Below, one piece after another: positions 39,440 to 52,200 of a stretch of DNA of 64,000 bases. Made by a program: the position numbers and the translations under genes. This DNA comes from Solanum dulcamara (Eukaryota; Streptophyta; Magnoliopsida; Solanales; Solanaceae): contig NC_077244.1 of assembly GCF_947179165.1 (NCBI RefSeq), positions 78,334,144-78,398,143 on the forward strand, read 5' to 3'. Positions within the stretch are counted from its first letter, which is position 1. Every line of letters begins with the position of its first letter. The notes beneath the pieces are model-generated. The model searched no databases. It saw nothing but the letters and a program-made list of their open reading frames with translations, and had not been told where the DNA came from.

Positions 39440-41783
39440 CTCACCACCTGAGAGACACAAATTAACCATGTAAATCCACAGTGTGCTGCATCAATCCTTG
39501 TCTCATGAAACATTAATATCCAAAGAGTAGAGAATCAAATCCGAAATACTTTTAATTTTCCATATGCCAAATAAATAAGCAGGTGTTCAAGTCGGCAAAC
39601 ATAATACAACCATACAACATTGAACCCATGCGTAACAGGTACTCAGAACAAATTAGGAGAGAATCAAATTAAAGAACAAGCTTACAGGTGTCATGCAGAA
39701 AACCCAAAAGAGATAAGTAATAAGATTTAATAAAGATGTTATCTACAAACTATAACTGTAAAATCATAGAGAAAATCAATATCAGACAATTCGCCTCCTC
39801 ATTCTGCAACCTCTAAAAGGAGACATAGATCTTCATATTTCAGATATTCATGCCAAGGATCCCGATATGTGAAGCTACAAAAGATGCATTTTCTCAAACA
39901 ACAGCTTCATAGCAAACTGAGGAGGTAGAATAATTAAAACCATTAAATAGGAATATGGAAAAATAGCTCCCGGGTGGGGAACTACTCCTTTATGATACTG
40001 CAATGGCCTTATTGCTGTATTTCTATCGATTATGAAATATATAATTTTTCCTTTTAATAGATGGAATTCAATGAATTGACCAAGATAAACCAATGACACA
40101 AAAGATTAGCCTATTCAACAATTTGTTGCATACATTACACTGTTTATACCTAGATTATACAGCTAGAAAATACACAAAAATCCATATGAAACTTCAGATC
40201 AACCAGTCAAGCAAAAACCAGAACAAATTCAGTAAAAAAAGGATTTTTTTTTTGACGAAAATAACTAACAAATCAATCAGAGTAATTACAAGCAGTGAAC
40301 CCTAAAGAAAAGATACGGACAGAAAATGGCAGGTATAAACAACAAAACCTTGAAAAGCTAAAATACGGAAGAAAAATATAAAGAGAAACAAAATTACGAG
40401 AAAGAGAAAAAACAAAGAGATCTGATTCGAATTACCTTAGAAAAGCAAGATCGGAAGAGAGTATAAAAATGGCAACTGAAATTAAAACACTGCCACTTCT
40501 GCTAAAAAACTTCAATCAACAAAATGCAGGACCACTTGACAATGCCACCGCCGCAAGGTTCACACAGTAAGTGAAAAATAACTTAGAAAATCTCAAAATG
40601 TGGACATAGATAAACGTCTGGTGTGTAAGCTACCGGTCATTTCACAGAAAGAAGTCGTCGGAAACTGAAAATTAACATTCCGGTGGGAAACTCGCCGGAG
40701 AGCCTTCATGTGTTCACACCGATCACGTTGATAGAAGGAGTAGAGAGAGAGGAAGTGAAGTGAAAAGTTTGTGGATTAATAAGAACACAAAATGAAAAAA
40801 GGTATACCTCTTTAGTAAATACAATAAATTGACCTGACAAGAAAAGATCCTTATGGTTTGGGATAATTGTATTTCGACCCCACTTCTTAATTATTTCATC
40901 AAAATTGCCCCACATAAAACGCGGCTTGTATAGAGCCAGCCATAATGCTTCTAATCATAGCAAGTATTAACAGGTGCACCGTCGAAGGGTTGTTGAATTT
41001 CTAATTTAAACTTAATTGCATTATCAAGTTGATCATTTTATGAATTTAATGTTATGACCAATTTGCTACTAACATCAACATTTAGATTTCAGGCAAGTGA
41101 ATCCATCAATTAAATGCATTGAAATAATTAGGAGTATGCATGATTATGAGATAACTTCCACATTTATTTTCTCATTTTAGAAGCTTTAAATTAAAGTCTA
41201 ATTTTATACTACTAATATGACAATTAAAACTTTCTAAAAATGAAAACTCATAAAATTATTGAAGATTTATTTTTTTTTCTTCTTTGTATACTGTTTTTTT
41301 TTTCTGGGAGAAGTTGCACAGCCAAAAAATATTTACAGGCTAATAATTTATTGGGTGAGCGACTATAAATTATGCATATATTAAATTAGTATACATAAAT
41401 TATATATGAATGAATCTATGTATTATTATTTTATGCAGGTATTAGTTATTTATGTATTAGTTATACATGTATTAAACTATTAGTTATTTTATTTTCTATT
41501 CTTTATAAAATAATATATATATTTTTTTATAATTTATACATATATGAGTTATGCGGGGTTCTAAATTATCAATTTTATATTTTATTAATTTTATACATAA
41601 ATAACTTAATTTCTTATCTATTTATCAAATATTATATAAATTATATGAAAATTAATATATAAATAATATATATCTTATCCGGCTCGCAATCAAAGAGAAT
41701 CTTTAACACAAAAGAACAAAAAGATCTCCGATGCAAAGGTGAGGGATCAATAGTTGTAGTACAATTATAAAATAGTAAAATAT
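39440..41783. other. 5' UTR introns and promoter of the TRM-like gene, then intergenic DNA
   Basis: The leader and promoter of the minus-strand gene should lie between 39440 and about 40720. Pyrimidine-rich and GAGA-like text (AGAGAGAGGAAGTGAAG) near 40740 may mark the transcript start. From 40950 to 41780 the DNA is AT-rich with no feature. Confidence 0.4.
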
Positions 41784-42882
41784 ATCAGGGCTGGAAATAA
41801 AATATCAAAAATTGAATTATTGAACCGAATCGGCTATTTCGGTATTCGATAATTTGGTTCAGTATTCGATACTGAAATATAAAATTTGATATTTTAATTT
41901 CGGTATTCAGGAAATACTGAATAAAGGGCAGCCCGGTGCACTAAAGCTCCCGCTATGCGCAGGATCCGGGGAAGGGAAATACTGAATATCAACCTTTTTT
42001 TTATTAATACAAAAAATTTAGAAAAAAAAAAGAAAAAAAATTACCAAAAAGATAAGAGTTTAGTAAGAGGAAACTATCCCATTTTTTCATTTTTTTTTTA
42101 CCATTTTCATTTCAACTTTTCCACGTTTACAGCATATTATATGCACATTTTCAAACAAGTACATTATGGATAACTGCTAAAAGTTAAATTCATGTACATG
42201 CAAAAATTAAGAATTCTAATTTCAAATTTATGCAATTGGTTAAGAATTCTAATTTCACTTTGCATGATTCACCACGTCAGTTATCTACATAAACTATTTG
42301 ATAGTTACATTGAAAACGAAAGATTCCAATTCTTTCATATCTTTGAAGGAACTAATTAATAATTAGTGCAGTGATGTAGAGTTTTTGGATAATACAAAGA
42401 AAAACATATGTATAAAAATTATGTGTTATATATTAGAGATTTTTGTTTTCACTCTTTTTCATTATTTTTATTACATGGTAATATTTTTTTATTTTGTATT
42501 TATTCATAAATTATTTTCTCTTTGTTTACGATGTATCATTTCTCCTCCGTAAAATATGGCTTTAGAGCAATTTTGGTTTCAATATTCGCTAAATTAAAAT
42601 GCATATATTACTTAATTATGGTGTAGTAATAAAAATGTAAGTTAAGATATGTATTCTTTAGGTTAATGTAAATATTAAATGCGGATAAATTTTTATTGTA
42701 CATTAACCATTAAAAAAATATGGTATTACCGAATACCGTATCGAACCGAAGTTTGATTTACCGATTACCGATTTATCGAATCGAAGTTTGAAAGTTTGAT
42801 ATTTGATATATATATTTTGAATTACTGATTACCGAATTATCGAATTCGAATTTTAAAAATATCGAACCGAATACTAGCCCTA
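41784..42882. mobile_element. hAT-like non-autonomous element
   Basis: The left end CAGGGCTGG and right end CTAGCCC are inverted. Behind each lie inverse copies of CCGAAT...TTCGGTATTCGATAATTTGG-type text (41810-41920 and 42725-42875), characteristic of plant hAT relatives. The flanks TAAAATAT (41776-41783) and TAAAATAC (42883-42890) are an imperfect 8-bp duplication. There is no transposase; the internal frame at 41955 is not a domain. It carries a nested SINE at 41924. Confidence 0.65.
41924..41975 (-). mobile_element. 5'-truncated SINE nested in the hAT-like element
   Basis: The insert reads GGGCAGCCCGGTGCACTAAA, GCTCCCGCTATGCGCAGGAT, CCGGGG, a widespread plant SINE 3' segment in reverse. 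It is bracketed by a perfect 13-bp repeat, GAAATACTGAATA, at 41911-41923 and 41976-41988. The tRNA-like half is missing, as expected for incomplete reverse transcription. Confidence 0.8.
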
Positions 42883-43394
42883 TAAAATACTGGAATGCAT
42901 ATAATAAAGTAGTTTTCTTATGATTAGCTCCATAATGAAGCTTTTGGCTCATTCGTCCTTTGACTTTGACAACTCGATTGCAAAATCTAATATTAACAAT
43001 TCATGACAGCTTTTTTCAAGCATTATTATTCTACCAATTAAAGAGAAAAAGACACTTTTTTCCCAAAAAAAAATCAACCAAATAAAGTGGATTTTAGGCT
43101 AATTTCCAAATGATGGTAGCTTTACTTGTTGGTCCAGATAAATCAAGACCATATAATTGGCTATAAATATCAAAGAGGGACTTATGACCACATATAACAA
43201 AAGGGTCCCTTCTCCAACCATTGACACTTCCTTACCAAGATATTACCAAGTCACTCTCCATAATAACATATCTTAATATTTTTAGTCTGTCGGTTATAAA
43301 AATTTCATTCGTCTAATCATAATAATTTATAATTATTGTTTGTGTATATTATACATATTAATTATATATTGATTTCTAACAAGAATATATATAA

Positions 43395-43500
43395 TAACAA
43401 CAAAAATACATTCAGTAAAACTCTCTAATATGAATTTGAGGAGAATGAGTGTATGCAAATCTTACTTTTACCTCGTAAAGATAATAAATTATTTTTGAAA
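43395..43500 (-). mobile_element. Degenerate TS-type SINE
   Basis: AACAACAAAAATACATTCAG, TAAAACTCTCTAATATG and ATGCAAATCTTACTTTTACC preserve the order of the reversed TS SINE, with heavy drift. Confidence 0.45.
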
Positions 43501-44039
43501 TATTATCGATTTAATTATCACATATGAAGAATAAGGGGGAAAAATTGATATGCATGAATAAAAAAGACATAACAAATAATTAAAAGAACATTACATGGCA
43601 TTCAAACTAGCTAAAATTTATATAAAATAAAATTTAGAATTATCTTTGGTTATAAGCTTCGATAGGCTATTGTGTAGTATTAAAAAAATATATTATTATA
43701 ATTTATTATATCCCAATATTATTATTCAATGAGTCGATAAGTAACACTAATTAAACGAGAAAATTAGGAATTATTTTTGTTTGTTTATGTACTTTTAAAT
43801 TTAAATATAAATATCTCTCAACTTTTGTTATCATTAACTCATCAAGTAACTCTAAAAGTTCATATCTTGACGTTTGATCATGACGAAAATTTAAGGTACA
43901 CGTATGACTTGACTGGATTATCAATAATGTAAAAAGAAAAAAATTCACCCATTGGCCATTGCACCATTAATCCATGTAAAATAATGTCTGAGTCTACACA
44001 TAATTATTGCTTTGACTATCACACATGGAATGTCTTAAA

Positions 44040-44530
44040 CTTTTTTGGAGTTGTTTGGTTTAAAGATAAGTTATACTGGATGGATGTTAGTTATATGAAA
44101 GTTTTTTATGTTGAAATTGATAATATTAAGATAAGTTATGTTGGATTAATTATTTTGATATTATTTTTATTAATTGTTTGATTTGTTATATTAAAAATAA
44201 CATGTATTGCATAATTATTTTTTAAAAAAGTTGTTTGTTTATGAAAGTACATTCAACTCAATTTAATAGAAAAAGAGATTCGAGAGGCAGACTTATAAAT
44301 ATTTTTGTCATTTTCATTGTGTTATCTCGAAATAACTAATTTCGATACTATCATTATATTCCACCCTTTGATAGGAATAATTAGTCCTATTAATTAGTAA
44401 TACTAATATAATTTATATCAGAATTAATAGTTAAATACAAAATAAGACAATACTAATCTTTATCCTATAACTATTTATGTTTATCCAACATGCCAAATCA
44501 TAACGCACTAATTATAAATCCTATTGAAGT
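44040..44530. mobile_element. Degenerate MITE-like inverted region
   Basis: The left GTTGTTTGGTTTAAAGATAA and right CTAATCTTTATCCTATAACT with TTTATCCAACATGCCAAA are roughly inverse, with AGTTATGTTGGATTAATTAT text in between. This resembles common solanaceous foldback elements. A phrase, AATCCTATTGAAGTATAAT, recurs at 44516 and 44626. The ends are uncertain. Confidence 0.35.
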
Positions 44531-45589
44531 ATAATACTACAAATATATGCCTAATGAGCTAAATTGGCTCCTTGTTTAGGCTATCAGTTATATGTTCAAC
44601 CCGGTACGGATATAATCATATAATATAAATCCTATTGAAGTATAATTAGTGCGTTATCATATACTATAATAATGAAGATTGATTTCTTAGCTCCACTTAG
44701 CTGACTTTTGCCTTTCATTTTTTTTTAATTCGTACCACCATCGCGCATGTTTTGTCTATGATAAGGTGTGGAGTGTTGCCAATGAGATATAATAATATAT
44801 TATTTAATTTTTTATTTTTTTTCCATTCAAGTTTTATAAATTGGCAATATAAATAATTTTATTCCGTTAATATAATTTACCCCTTAATAAATTATAACAT
44901 ATTAATACTTATCATTTAACTAAGTTACCAATCAATTCCGATTAGATATAGCTATTCCTCTTTAAGTGATTTAAACCTATAAATATTTTTAGGTCGAGAA
45001 AATTTATCTACACTAGCTTGATGCAAATTATAGTTTTTGTTTGTTCGACTAATTGATTCAAATCAACTGTTTTTTATCTTCTAAGGGCAGTGTTTACTCA
45101 TAATTCGGTTGTGCAAATTAATTTATGTATATAATGATAAAGTTAATTTTTTTATTAAAAGGTGCGACTCCTATATATATAGTCATATTATGACTTTATT
45201 TTACCTTAGGTAGTTGAGTGCCTACTATTGAACACACGTGCAAGAGAAAACGATTGCATTAATGCCTTTTCTAGCTAAGTTGTACAAGCTATTAAGTAAT
45301 AGTTTGCCTATATTTTCAGCATTAGTCTTCTAATTCTATATTAAAATTTTCTCATATTTTGTGGAAAATTAAGGCCATAGAAGATGTACGTCTATCTAAT
45401 AAAGAAACTGTCCCTTTCTCACGGATTTGCCGTGACTTTTTCCAAATGAAAATTAACAATTAGTAGTATTTCCTATTAATCTGCATACAACAAATGGCGT
45501 TAGATACTCCTAAATAGAATGCTATTAGCTGATGCAGCAAATGTCACCTTCCTGATTTCCTATTAAAAAATAAGGAAAAATTACACGAG

Positions 45590-45960
45590 ATTTGCTATAA
45601 TTCATTTGTATAATTTCATTTTATTACCATTCATGGGCATATTTTGTTGAGATTTACTATAATTCATTTGTATATTTCGTTATACAATTCGTATACTACA
45701 TTTGTATAATTTGCTATACAATATCGTTTGTATAATTCGCTATACAATTCGCAATTTTTGTATAACGTTTGTATATTTTGCTATACAATTCGTGTACAAC
45801 ATTTGTATAATTTGCAGTGTTTGTATATTTCAGTATATAAATAATTATTGGGTATAACATTTGTATAATTCGCTACAACGTTTATCTAATGGCAAACATA
45901 TGTTTGTCATTATAAGTAATTAGAGAAATTATACTCATATGGAGTAATTATACTTAAAAG
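45590..45960. repeat. TTTGTATAATTCGCTATACAATTCG repeat cluster
   Basis: Short variants of TTTGTATAATTCGCTATACA repeat about seven times, often as imperfect palindromes. It is related in wording to the cluster at 32790-33110. Confidence 0.65.
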
Positions 45961-47394
45961 GTTTGTCATATATGAAATTTTCCCAAAAAGAATGAGCTTT
46001 TTGGTCCATTTTATAGCCTTTTGGTCAAGATTGGCAAGAGTTAGTACACCTTCTTATTGAAGAACTAATTAACATAGATAATCAAACAGCAAAAGGAGCC
46101 AACGGGCACAAGGATCTTGATGCTATATATATCCAAGTGGGAAGAATATTAGAGGTGAGTATAATGACCAAATAAAACACTCACGGGAGTATCATACGAT
46201 TATGAAAGTAATTGATCACCTGATAAAAGGACGTGCTAAATTAAATTTAAAAAATCAAGAATTAGTGAGAGTCTTCCACACAAGGTAACCGCTACGCAAC
46301 TCATTTTCTGAGCAAGCGGGGGAATCGAATCAACCCGAAATGGGCTTTCATTAATATACGTGAGATCAATTCCACAGTAGCATCTTTCCTTCACAAACCC
46401 CTAACACAGTGAAGCCACGAGACAAAAGGCAAGCTGACGTAGAGGAAACTTTTTTTAAGAAAAAAAGCAATGGGCTGAATCTTATTTGAATTGCAAAAGT
46501 AATTGACCAAAGCCAATTTGATTGCACCTTGTTCAAAAATTGCAACTTTAGTTGAAACACGATAGTATGATAGATGATTGATGAACTTATATGGAGAAAA
46601 TGATCTCCCTGAAAAGATTTCAATGTGCTATTTTTAACAGTTCTCATGAGTTGCTTTTTACTAACCTCCAGTGAAAGAAAGTCATGTAATTAAAAGAATA
46701 CTTACATTGAAGTTCAGCATGGCTTTCTTTCTCGAAGGATGAAATACACACAAAGGACATGCCTAAATTTTTTAAAAAGCATTATTTTAAGCTCAAAAAA
46801 TGGCAAAGCTAAAAACACCTTTTGATGCACTGCTAGAAACTGAATAAAAATTGTTAAGAATAGTACGTAAAAAGGTATGCTTTAAACGAGCCAATAGGAT
46901 TAGGATTAATACTGACTAAAGAAATGTTTAGGAACAGTGATAAGAGACATTTTGAGAAAGATTCTTTAGATGCCACGAACCAAAATTAATAAGAGCTGAT
47001 AAGTTCGACAAATGAGATTGACAGATATGGTAAAAGGGGACCACTGTAAGATTCGACAGATGTTCTTACACATCTTTTTTGTCTCTACACATCTTTTTTT
47101 TTCTATGCTTATTCTATATTCCTTGTAGTAATTGACATTTCACTATAGATCTCCAGCTTTTGAGAAGGAAAATGAACAAAAAGCACACTGCAAGACAATA
47201 TTCACACACTTGACTACTCTATTGCTCTATATTAGTAACCCCCCACTAGGAGTCAGGAACAAGAATTTGGAGCAAAGACAAAGGATTTTGAGAACTGAAA
47301 GGTGTATAATCAAATTGGAAGGCTTCTAACCATTTTTTATAATCATGATGCTCAAGTCAGTTTGTATGCATATCGATTAATTCTATGAAATATT

Positions 47395-47540
47395 TGTTAC
47401 CTCCCACCAGCATAGGTACCGAGTCACTCTATTCACCAAGGTTTCGATCGACAAAAATCACAAATGGAAAGAAATTACCTAGTATTTTTGCCTCGTTAAA
47501 ATTTGAACTTATCTCACAGCTGCTCTTTCCACACCTCCGG
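47395..47540 (-). mobile_element. SolS-type SINE, diverged
   Basis: TTACCTCCCACCAGCATAGG, then ACCGAGTCACTCTATTCACC, then AAATTACCTAGTATTTTTGC and AAAATTTGAACTTATCTCA. This is the same order as the reversed SolS copy at 18043-18236. Confidence 0.6.
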
Positions 47541-47639
47541 ATATCTAGTGACAAATTGTCGCCCCTTTCCTTATTTCTTTGATAATAGAGTTGGCTATCC
47601 TATGACACAAGAGCGGAATTCTCTAGAAAGCCAAGGTTG

Positions 47640-47768
47640 TGGGTGGCCAAGAGGGCCCACTTGGAGACTTGGGATCTAAGCAGGAAATGCAAAGGTTGCA
47701 ACAAGCCGTCCGGCCAAAGAGAAGACCTTAGAGTTCCCAACACACTTTACTGACCACTAGGTCACACA
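47640..47768. mobile_element. SINE-related fragment between tandem blocks
   Basis: GTGGGTGGCCAAGAGGGCCC begins a GC-richer stretch that ends ACTGACCACTAGGTCACAC, an A-box-like end in reverse. It separates repeat copies 1 and 2. No duplication is readable. Confidence 0.4.
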
Positions 47769-47935
47769 GAAAGCACACTAGAAGATAATATCACACACTT
47801 AACTATTCTTTTGCTATATACAAGCTAGTACCCCATAAGGAGTCGGCAACAAGAATTTCAAGCAAAGACAAAAGGTGTTCTGAAAACTGAAAGGTTGCAC
47901 TAATTCATGAAGTGTTGTATAATCAAATTGGAAGG

Positions 47936-48082
47936 TTTAACGAGAGGTCTCGAGTTCAAACTCGGGGCATGAAGTCGTGTTTGATAGGGAGCACCCTACC
48001 CTCAAAATGGAACTTTATGGCACAAATCCGGATATGTTAGGCTACAAAGCAGGTACCTGATGCTGGGTGGGAAACCCAAACA
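47936..48082 (+). mobile_element. tRNA-derived SINE with perfect 11-bp duplication
   Basis: The element reads AACGAGAGGTCTCGAGTTCA (B box), TGATAGGGAGCACCCTACCC, GGCACAAATCCGGATATGTT and GATGCTGGGTGGGAAACCCA. It splits repeat copy 2 and is bracketed by AAATTGGAAGG at 47925-47935 and 48083-48093. Both ends are therefore fixed. Confidence 0.88.
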
Positions 48083-48589
48083 AAATTGGAAGGCTTCTAA
48101 TCATCTCCCTATATACGTTTATCATTAGAAACCTCCAAATTGGATAATACTATTCATAACTTTCAACACCCTGGCATGAGAATTCAAAATACTTGACTAT
48201 TCTATTGCTAGATACAAGTATCCCACTACGGGTATCAGGAATAAGAGTTCAAGCAAAGACAAAAATGGTTTTGAGAACTGAAAGAGTACAACTAATTGTA
48301 TGAAATGGTATAGAACCTAATTCGAAGGCTCCTAACAGTTTCCTCATACAAACAAGATGTACTGTTATGAAAAATTGCCAACTCTCTAAATTTGGATATA
48401 ATTACTTGTAGCTTTCGCTGTCCTTGCCTTTTCCTAGTTAAACAGGGTATGCAGTGTCACATTCTATGGTAAAAGAAAACTGTGGGGTCTTGGAGCAATG
48501 TTGTTCAGAAAGTGCCATCGTAAATACTATATATATATATTAGATACCTTTTTTAAGTAATGGAGAAATCCCCGAGGTCTAGTATTGCA

Positions 48590-48740
48590 GGATAAAAGAC
48601 TTGATGGATAATGGACCTGCCCCTCTATCCATCTCCACTAAAATACCAGCTTTTGTCTGTGGCGGGTTTGAAACCCGTGATGTGCTTCTTGATACACATC
48701 ATGCATTGCATTTTTATCTCTAGACCGAAATCCTGGGGCT
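48590..48740 (-). mobile_element. SINE-like tRNA-derived repeat
   Basis: ATGGACCTGCCCCTCTATCC, CTCCACTAAAATACCAGCTT, TTGTCTGTGGCGGGTTTGAA, ACCCGTGATGTGCTTC and CTAGACCGAAATCCTGGGG form a reversed tRNA-like SINE (B box GGGTTTCAAACCC on the minus strand). Confidence 0.65.
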
Positions 48741-49253
48741 GAATGTATAGATGATACCTACATTTGTTTACTTAGTGAATGAAACATAGGAAGCAAAATA
48801 CCAGAACTACTAAGTTTTCCTATTTGCAACCTCAAAAAAACAATTTACTACCACAGGCCCAGCAACAGACCTTAATTTGGGGAATTACGTTCCAAGCCAG
48901 GCAAGTCATTTGTTACCGTTAAGCACTGTGTATCTGGCACTGAATGTTTCCAGAAAATGGTAACTTGCACAGAGTAGACTAATGTCGTGCTAGTGCAAGA
49001 AACATCCCGAAATTAACAATGTTTTCCAAGGTGGAATTCCATTCTGTTGGAAAAAAGAAGAAAGTATATTTGGTTTTGAACTATATGTATTTACATGGTC
49101 CTGAATCTCAAGCACAACAAAAGTCCAACAGGTCCACACGAAGAATAATCATGGAGAAAGAACATACCTTTAGTGGGATAGGGGGCAATCCTGCTATTCC
49201 GTCATATGATTATTTAATATGATTACAGGACGCGCTGAAATATATGAGAATCT

Positions 49254-52200
49254 TCAGCTCCATGTCCATTCATCAGAATGATCAGGGGAAATTTCTTCAA
49301 CAGATGTAATCCAGCTTGCATTATCAAGTAATAGTGATCTGCCACTTGCTTTGTCACAAAATACTTCAGAGTTGCAAGAGAACCAGATGTCAGAGTTGAG
49401 AGCATGATCAACTGATTGAGGAGCAATTTCTCTTGGGTTTACACCATACAAGCTGTTTTTGATCTCCTCTTGTGTTGGACCAATTGAATATTCTATATGA
49501 GGCAGTCTTAAAGCATGATAAGTAGATAAACCTATCTGCAACGGGGAACTGGTTGCTGACAAGAACTTCCAGCCAAAAGTATCCAAGGCCATTGGCAAGA
49601 GGCCATCAGAATCACAATGATTCTTCTCATGATGACTTAGATACGGGACGATAGAATTGCCGCTTTCAAATGGATTCTCAGGATTACGATCTCCCAGAAG
49701 ATCTTGCTCCTCTGAGTTACATAGCAAGGGTAGATCAATCCGGTCCACTCTTGCAACTGCATATTCCTCATGTTCAAGAATCGTTCCAAAATCCTTGGAG
49801 CAGACGTCAGTTGGAAAGAGTTTCTGCTGACAGCTTGTTGAACAAAAATATGGCAGCACATCAGAATATCCAGAGTTTGTGAATAAAGATGATGAACACA
49901 ATGCCAGCGCATCAAGCTTCTTTTCTGTACTCTGCTGGTAATCAATGTGCCGTGAGGTGGCTATTGGTGAACACAATTTATTCCCTCTGATTGTAGTGAT
50001 GGCTAATACAGGATCATTTTTCTCCTCATTGAAATCCCAATCTAAGAATAAGTCTTGCGCTCCTCTACTTACAGGCATATTTGCAGTATAAAGTCTATCA
50101 GGTAGCAATTGATCAGCAAGACCATGACAATCAAAGCATAATGAAGGCAATGAATCACTCTGATCCCACAAACTTATAGTTATTTTGTTACTTGCAATTT
50201 GACTTTTATCTGCATATTCATAGTGCAACTCTGGGGGAACTCTCTCTTTTGGCCTACCAAAGAAATTACTGGGACAGCAATCACTCTGACTCGTCCTATA
50301 TTCTGGTGCTGTAACATCTTCTATGTGCCTTAAAAGAGGTTGTGTCTTTGCATGATCTGTCTTAGCATATGCAAGTGAGCTTGTACTTGCAATTTCCCTT
50401 TTTCTGACCTGTGAATCCCAGAAATCCTGAAATTTCAAGTAACAGAAGTCAAGAAAAAGAAAAGAACTTAACTTATATAGTTGCTGAAAAAGCTAAGAGA
50501 TCATACTTCATCCTCCTTCCTTCCAGGAAACAGCCGCCTGAGAAGTGCAGAAACCAAATCAAACCTGGAAACCTAAGTCAACTTAAGATGGAACTTATCA
50601 ATATACAAAAGCAACTGAAAACGTTAATCTAGATGACCTTTCAGAATTGAGTTTTTCAACATCAAGAAACAGTTTATTTGTCCGCTGACAAAGTTTCTGC
50701 CTCTTTGCTGCAAAAATCCCATTACCAGAGTACTGGCTCCCTATGAATGATAAGGAAGACGTAAATGTCACTGAACAAATGTTTGTGTTTACATCTAAAT
50801 CTAATCATATGCCCTGTGACTGCTAAAAAGCAAGCACCATAACCAGTTGACTGAGTTTAATAAAACCAGTCAGCTAACATAACAACAGAACACAGACAAA
50901 ACAAGATACAGATATGATTCCCCATCTTACACAATGGAGCACATATTCAAACAAACAAGGTTCTCATTCTTGTTTCATCATGGTTAAAAAGCCTCCTCTG
51001 GAGATATTGCTAGTGTGACAAAAACTATGGCCATAAGAGTGCTAAAATAAGGAAACACGTGGGAGATTGACCTTAATATAGCTCAAACAACTTAAAGATT
51101 ACGTTGAGAAAGAATAACAGCAAGCTTCTGTCTTAGTGTGAAGGATCCAGTAATATCATTCCCTAGCTATGTTGCCAGGACTCTTAAAAAATGTCACAAG
51201 GTGTGTGTTGGATCCTCCAAAAGTAGTATTTTTGGAGGATCCGACACGTGTGCGACATCATTTTTGGAGAGGAGCAACATAGTTCCCTAGTGCTTTGTTT
51301 TCCTTCTTTTCTTGGATAAATATAAATGCTCACTAATGAAGCAGACATTCTAGTTCTTCCCATATCCATCTCACAAGGCAATATATATCCATGGAAAGGA
51401 AGAGGTGAGGAATGATAGCCCAATTATGCATTCAGTATCTTAAAGGAAGAATCATTGTTTCAGAGAGAATTGAATATAACCTGAATTATTTGATGGACCT
51501 GCAAGGGATGACAGCCGCAAATTTGAATATACAGGAGTCCCTGCAGTTGGGAGTGAAAACGACTTAAGTTTTGCCTCCTTGGATATGCCTGCATTTTGGT
51601 GTACCACGAAGATCATCAAAATTAATAATTGACCAAACAGAGTCAAGATGCTTACATTGCTTGTACACGGTATAATATGCTTCCTACCAATAACACCATC
51701 AACAGGTAAAAAGGACTGACATTCATTGGTGTGATGGTCCTTTTCTACTTGAATTGGGATTTTAACGTCCTTATTTGGGCACTTCAGCACGTTGTATGTG
51801 CTCGTTATGTCTGCATATTAGGCATAATTAGTTAAATCCTTCAAATAAAAGGTGGTTTCTAAATAAAATAAAGCAAGTTGAAATTTGCTTAACGCTTTTG
51901 CTGAACCACCAGAAAGTTTACTAGTTAGAAATCAAAATGCAACCCACCTGAGATACAATTACTAGGTGGAGTGATCTTTGATAGATTACTCCCTCTATGG
52001 AGAAGATCTGAATTGCTATGGCCAATGTTCTTTTTCAACTTCTTGAAGAAAGCATACTCTGAAGTTTTGGGCGTATCAGCTGTACTAACAATACTATTAT
52101 TTCTTATAGAATTTAGAGGTATATAGATGAAGTAGTTAACATCTTCTGTAATAATAAACTGATTAGGACATAGGTAATAAAAAAAGGGAGTACTCAAGGA

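Larger units (their letters stand above)
47177..48342. repeat. Three tandem copies of a 120-170 bp block, interrupted by SINEs
   Basis: Copy 1 (47177-47330), copy 2 (47769-47935, continuing at 48083-48110) and copy 3 (48182-48342) share CACACTTGACTACTCTATTG, GGAGTCAGGAACAAGAATTT, AGCAAAGACAAAGG, TTTTGAGAACTGAAAG and TTGGAAGGCTTCTAAC. Divergence between copies shows the duplication is old. SINE sequence separates copies 1 and 2 and splits copy 2. Confidence 0.85.
42891..49253. other. Gene-free intergenic region with repeats
   Basis: About 6.4 kb with no supportable gene. A TATA-like GGCTATAAATATC is at about 43160, with no gene after it. Repeats within are listed separately; 45000-45590 and 46000-47170 hold nothing recognised. 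Confidence 0.5.

Noticed and set aside
43140..43280. TATAAATA-containing, promoter-like segment
   Set aside because: No coding frame or splice sites follow within 2 kb on the plus strand, so no gene can be attached.
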